Source: Trichococcus collinsii (lineage in GTDB: Bacteria > Bacillota > Bacilli > Lactobacillales > Aerococcaceae). From it: DNA of 64,000 nt. Below, one piece after another: positions 60,741 to 64,000 of this stretch. The DNA lies in assembly GCF_900107505.1 (NCBI RefSeq), contig NZ_FNQH01000005.1, positions 1 through 64,000 on the forward strand. Reading direction: 5' to 3'. The notes beneath the pieces are model-generated. The model did not search any database and was not told the DNA's origin. It worked only from the letters and a program-made list of their open reading frames with translations. Each line of letters begins with the position of its first letter. Position 1 is the stretch's first letter. A program made the translations under genes and the position numbers.

Positions 60741-62576
60741 TCACACTTCTTTCATCAGCATTCCCATGAATTCCTCACCGGTCATAGTTTCTTTTTCGAC
60801 CAGATAGTTTGCAAGTTCATGCATTTTCGGTAAGTTTTCCTTGATGATTTCCTTAGCTTTTTCATGGGCGAATTTGATGATGCGCAAAACCTCATCATCA
60901 ATTTTCGCAGAGGTTTCATTCGATACGAGCGAGGTTACATCCGTTCCCAGATAAGGATTATTGATTGTTTCCAAGGCCATCATGTCGAATTTTTCACTCA
61001 TGCCGTATCGCGTGACCATCGCTCTTGCAATAGCCGTTGCGGCCTCTATATCATTTTCCGCCCCGGACGTTATCGTATTCAAAATGACTTCCTCTGCAGA
61101 ACGTCCGCCCATGTAAGTGATGATTTTGTTCAGGAATTTCTCCCGGCTCATCAACACTTGGTCTGTCTCTTCCGATTGCATCGTATAGCCGAGGACTCCA
61201 GATGTCCTTGGGATGATGCTGATTTTATTGACTGGTGCGGAATCGGTCTGTTTTGCGGCAACAATCGCATGGCCGATTTCATGGTACGCTATCGCCAATT
61301 TATCTTCTTTCGAGAGGATCGCATTTTTCCGCTGGTATCCGGCCAATATGATTTCCAACGCATACTCCAGATCGGATTGATTGATCTTGCTGCGTCCTTC
61401 TTTAATCGCATGGAGAGCGCCTTCATTGATCAGATTGGCAAGATCGGCTCCGGAGCTGCCGGGTGTGTCCCGGGCGATTTCCTTCAGATTGATATCTCGA
61501 TCCATTTTGACCGATTTTGCATGAACCTCCAGAATCGCTTGCCTCCCAGCAATATCCGGCAACTCAAGCGGAATGCGCCGGTCAAACCGTCCAGGTCGCA
61601 AAAGCGCTTTGTCCAGGACTTCCGGTTTGTTCGTTGCTGCCAGAATCACCACGCCTTTTTCCGAGGAAAAACCGTCCATTTCGTTTAATAGCTGGTTGAG
61701 CGTCTGGTCCCGCTCATCATTTCCGGTTATCCCTGACAGATTACGGCTCTTACCGATTGTATCGATTTCATCGATGAAGACGATGCAGGGGGCTTTTGCC
61801 TGCGCTTGATTGAACAGATCCCGCACCCTGGCTGCACCAACACCGACGAACATCTCCATGAATTCTGATCCCGAAATAGAGAAGAAGGGAACCCCTGCTT
61901 CTCCCGCGACAGCTTTCGCGAGCAGCGTTTTGCCGGTCCCCGGAGGGCCAACAAGCAGAATTCCTTTTGGCATCTTCGCCCCGATTTCCCGGTATTTTTG
62001 GGGATTGTGCAGAAAATCAATCACTTCCAAAAGCGCTTCTTTCGCTTCGTCCTGGCCGGCTACGTCCGCAAATGTTTTTCCTGTTTCAGATGCAGCATAA
62101 ATCATGACGTTGCTTTTGCCGAATTTCATTTCGCTGCCGCCGAGCCCTCCGACTCTTCCCTGCAGCCTGCGCATCATAAATCCCCAGAACGCATACAGTA
62201 ACGCCATGGGCAGAATCCAGATCAGGAAAAAATTAACCAGAGGAGAACTTTCTTCGATAATCTCTTTCTCAAACTTTACATCAGCCAACAGCAACCGGTC
62301 AGTGAGCTGAGGGTCCTCCATTCTGCCGGTAATGAAGATGCTCTCTACCCCTTCATCGTCCAGCGCCGTGAATTCTATCCGGTTTTCCTCTACCAATACT
62401 GACTCGACATCGCCTTCCTCCAGCATTGTAACAAATGCCTTGTAGTCCACTTCCGTTACCGCGTTTTCATCCAGACCGGGGAAAATGAAAAAATTCAGCA
62501 CAATCAGAAAAATTGCAGTTGTCACAGCAAAATTCAGCCATTGTTTATTGACCTTCGGGGGCATTTTAGATTCCAT
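60741..62576 (-). CDS. FtsH-family membrane AAA zinc protease, divergent type
   Basis: 611 residues. Transmembrane helices lie at about 14-33 and 113-132, with an external loop between them. The AAA domain has Walker A GPPGTGKT (210-217), Walker B IVFIDEID (265-272) and the SRH arginines near 327-333. The protease site is HEIGH (432-436), with Asp509 as third ligand. The canonical motif is HEAGH, so the Ala-to-Ile change is notable. Length is a little short because the basic C-terminal tail of housekeeping FtsH is missing. It is probably a second FtsH with specialised substrates. Confidence 0.9.
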   Translation of the reverse strand: MESKMPPKVNKQWLNFAVTTAIFLIVLNFFIFPGLDENAVTEVDYKAFVTMLEEGDVESVLVEENRIEFTALDDEGVESIFITGRMEDPQLTDRLLLADVKFEKEIIEESSPLVNFFLIWILPMALLYAFWGFMMRRLQGRVGGLGGSEMKFGKSNVMIYAASETGKTFADVAGQDEAKEALLEVIDFLHNPQKYREIGAKMPKGILLVGPPGTGKTLLAKAVAGEAGVPFFSISGSEFMEMFVGVGAARVRDLFNQAQAKAPCIVFIDEIDTIGKSRNLSGITGNDERDQTLNQLLNEMDGFSSEKGVVILAATNKPEVLDKALLRPGRFDRRIPLELPDIAGRQAILEVHAKSVKMDRDINLKEIARDTPGSSGADLANLINEGALHAIKEGRSKINQSDLEYALEIILAGYQRKNAILSKEDKLAIAYHEIGHAIVAAKQTDSAPVNKISIIPRTSGVLGYTMQSEETDQVLMSREKFLNKIITYMGGRSAEEVILNTITSGAENDIEAATAIARAMVTRYGMSEKFDMMALETINNPYLGTDVTSLVSNETSAKIDDEVLRIIKFAHEKAKEIIKENLPKMHELANYLVEKETMTGEEFMGMLMKEV

Positions 62577-62691
62577 CAGCTTATTCCTCCCCTTCTTAAA
62601 AAAGAACTTTCCGTCATCCTTATTATCCCAGAAAAATAGGATATTACAAAAATTAGGCAGCTTTTGAATTCCAACTTTACATCTTATAGGC

Positions 62692-63012
62692 GTGACCAGA
62701 CCTCAGAATGACGTATCTCTGTTTTGGTTACTGCTTTTTCTTGTGATTGTGATCAGTGAAATTGCAGCAACGCTGCTGATAATCAAGAAACCTAAAATTG
62801 GAGCCAACCTTGCAATAATTGCAGGTGTATTGAATGTCTTTCAAATAATTACTGACCAGCTGCATCTCATGCAACCGGAAATAGCACCGTTCGCTCACAC
62901 CTTTTTTGGAATATTCAGTCGGTATTTTCGTATTGGCGCTTATTTATTTTTCCGGAAAAGAAAAAAATTCGTTTTAATAAACGTTTATATTTTTTGTTTA
63001 CAAATAGAATAA
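62692..63012 (+). pseudogene. Membrane protein fragment, possibly truncated
   Basis: A 106-residue reading from a GTG without a ribosome site. The first part has three hydrophobic helices (LFWLLLFLVIVISEIAATLL, then IGANLAIIAGVLNVFQIIT and onward) typical of a small membrane protein. The C-terminus changes into an unlikely sequence after SRYFRIG, which suggests a frameshift or deletion. The segment is AT-rich. A real but shortened gene is possible. Confidence 0.4.
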
Positions 63013-63025
63013 CGAATCGTATAAT
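62997..63025 (+). promoter_or_regulatory. Promoter of the DUF2087 gene
   Basis: -35 TTTACA (62997-63002) and consensus -10 TATAAT (63020-63025) with a 17-base spacer. A GTTTA-CA-TAAAC palindrome just downstream and a related CGTTTATAT upstream may be an operator pair. Confidence 0.65.
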
Positions 63026-63061
63026 CGTTTACATAAACAAAAGGAAGGAGGATGGGACTTT

Positions 63062-63808
63062 ATGATTGACAACAGCACAACACTAGAATTACAGAACGGC
63101 TATCGATTTGATCAGTATGCTAAAAGCTACGCCTGCTTATTTTGTCGTCAAACCTACCAACAGGGCATCATCTATCCAATAGGCGAGGTGCTTTATGAAG
63201 CAGAAAAGGCTATGCTCGTACACATACAGCAATCACATGGCTCTGTTTTTGAAACATTAATTCAATTAGATAAAAAATATACAGGATTATCTGACGTCCA
63301 AAGGGAAATGCTACAGCTATTTCATCAAGGACTGTCCGACAAGGAAATAGTGGAGCGCTCTTCGTCGGGAAGTATCTCGACCATTCGTCAACATCGATTC
63401 AAGCTTAAGGAAAAGGAAAGACAGGCAAAAATTTTTCTTGCTCTGATGGCCAACCTGGATAACAGCAGAGTACCCATGAAAGATAGTCCTATTCACAAGG
63501 AGGAAACAATAGTGGATTCACGCTATGGCATTACAGAAAACGAACGGGAAAAAGTACTGCAAACATATTTCAAAAATGGATTAGATGGGGCAATGGATAT
63601 TTTCCCAAGTAAGGAAAAAAGAAAAATTATCGTACTGCAGCATATTCTGAAGCGTTTTGATCCAGACAAGAAATATTCTGAGAAGGAAGTCAATGACATC
63701 ATTAAAACGGCTCACGATGATTATGTGACGGTGCGTCGCTATTTTATCGAATATGGATTTATGGATCGTAATAACGATGGCTCACAGTATTGGGTTATCA
63801 CTGATTAA
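63062..63808 (+). CDS. DUF2087-domain transcriptional regulator
   Basis: 248 residues. A short N-terminal part has CLFCRQTY (one Cys pair). A LuxR-like helix-turn-helix (LSDVQREMLQLFHQGLSDKEIVERS) is near residue 75. The C-terminal DUF2087 domain (GLDGAMDIFPSKEKRKIIVLQH ... YVTVRRYFIEYGFMDR) is at about 175-245. The start has AAGGAGG 10 bases upstream. Codon use is clearly more AT-rich than the main window, hinting at recent transfer. It is followed by a terminator. Its targets are unknown. Confidence 0.85.
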   Translation: MIDNSTTLELQNGYRFDQYAKSYACLFCRQTYQQGIIYPIGEVLYEAEKAMLVHIQQSHGSVFETLIQLDKKYTGLSDVQREMLQLFHQGLSDKEIVERSSSGSISTIRQHRFKLKEKERQAKIFLALMANLDNSRVPMKDSPIHKEETIVDSRYGITENEREKVLQTYFKNGLDGAMDIFPSKEKRKIIVLQHILKRFDPDKKYSEKEVNDIIKTAHDDYVTVRRYFIEYGFMDRNNDGSQYWVITD

Positions 63809-63854
63809 CGTTGAGTTATGCAGTTGTTTCCGCATAATTGTATAAAAAGGAATT

Positions 63855-63887
63855 GGCCGTCTCGAAAAAATGAGACGGTCTCTTCTT
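63855..63887. terminator. Terminator after the DUF2087 gene
   Basis: Stem GGCCGTCTC against GAGACGGTC (one wobble) with an 8-base A-rich loop and a T-rich tail. Confidence 0.8.
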
Positions 63888-63918
63888 GGGATATTTTTTA
63901 CTATTTTGCGATTACCGG

Positions 63919-64000
63919 CTATCCTTTCACAACACCGAGTGTTTCCAGCTTACGGATAGGGTCAATCAAATCAAGTTCATTGGCGATGACAAAATCGATA
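63919..64000 (-). CDS. C-terminal end of a gene cut by the window edge
   Basis: The minus strand reads openly from the window end to a TAG at 63919, giving about 27 residues ending PIRKLETLGVVKG. Its position just past a terminator fits a gene end. Too little is present to name a family. Confidence 0.5.
   Translation of the reverse strand, partial: IDFVIANELDLIDPIRKLETLGVVKG

Overview
The window reads as a stretch of chromosome from a fermentative, low-to-moderate-GC Gram-positive bacterium of the order Lactobacillales. Several things point there: many sugar operons using PTS components, DeoR/RpiR/AraC regulators, CcpA-type cre-like sites in catabolic promoters, strong AGGAGG ribosome binding sites, lipoproteins with Firmicute lipoboxes and a SAM-I riboswitch. 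The gene set resembles Carnobacteriaceae such as Trichococcus or Carnobacterium; that placement is inference from gene content, not a database match. I see no rRNA, tRNA, CRISPR array, prophage or intact insertion sequence. One degraded TnpB-like fragment is present near 9.3 kb.

Layout. 1-8.3 kb: an L-ascorbate operon on the minus strand (ulaG-ulaC-ulaA-ulaB-ulaF-ulaE-tkt, tkt cut by the left edge), with its DeoR-type regulator and a membrane protein upstream. ulaD is not in the window. 8.4-10.2 kb: a TIM-barrel amidohydrolase, the TnpB remnant and an RpiB/LacAB-type isomerase. 10.3-17.1 kb: an uncharacterised carbohydrate locus with three Gfo/Idh/MocA dehydrogenases, a lone cellobiose-type PTS IIC, two paralogous UPF0303 proteins and a divergent RpiR regulator. 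17.3-22.2 kb: a DEAD-box helicase behind a long folded leader, a GC-rich tandem repeat, then metE-metF behind a MET-box-like palindrome. 22.7-28.5 kb: L-rhamnose catabolism (rhaB-rhaA-rhaD-fucO) with a divergent AraC regulator. 28.8-32.6 kb: the Leloir operon galK-galT-galE behind a consensus promoter. 32.7-37.5 kb: a 51-52 bp phased repeat array, a DgaE-like lyase, a TRIC-type channel and an M20 peptidase/MFS exporter pair. 37.8-41.4 kb: an AraC regulator carrying a GH39-like domain and a zinc alcohol dehydrogenase with a MerR-type 19-bp-spacer promoter.

41.6-51.2 kb: small lipoproteins and secreted proteins, DUF488, a SAM-I riboswitch in front of two unknown genes, phosphate transport (pit and DUF47), adenine deaminase and a cystine-type ABC transporter. 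51.3-57.4 kb: a SnoaL-like protein, a CDF metal exporter, and a two-component system beside a ferric-reductase-like flavocytochrome, a cytochrome b5-like lipoprotein and a four-helix membrane protein. 57.5-64 kb: small proteins, a LysM protein, a beta-propeller lipoprotein, a second-type FtsH protease and an AT-rich DUF2087 regulator.

The sugar operons converge on central metabolism. Ascorbate is channelled to xylulose-5-phosphate and then transketolase, rhamnose to dihydroxyacetone phosphate plus lactaldehyde (reduced by FucO), and galactose to glucose-1-phosphate. The observations I rank highest are the SAM-I riboswitch controlling two proteins of unknown function, the two-component/flavocytochrome/cytochrome b5 module with three 11-bp direct repeats at its promoter, and the folded helicase leader.
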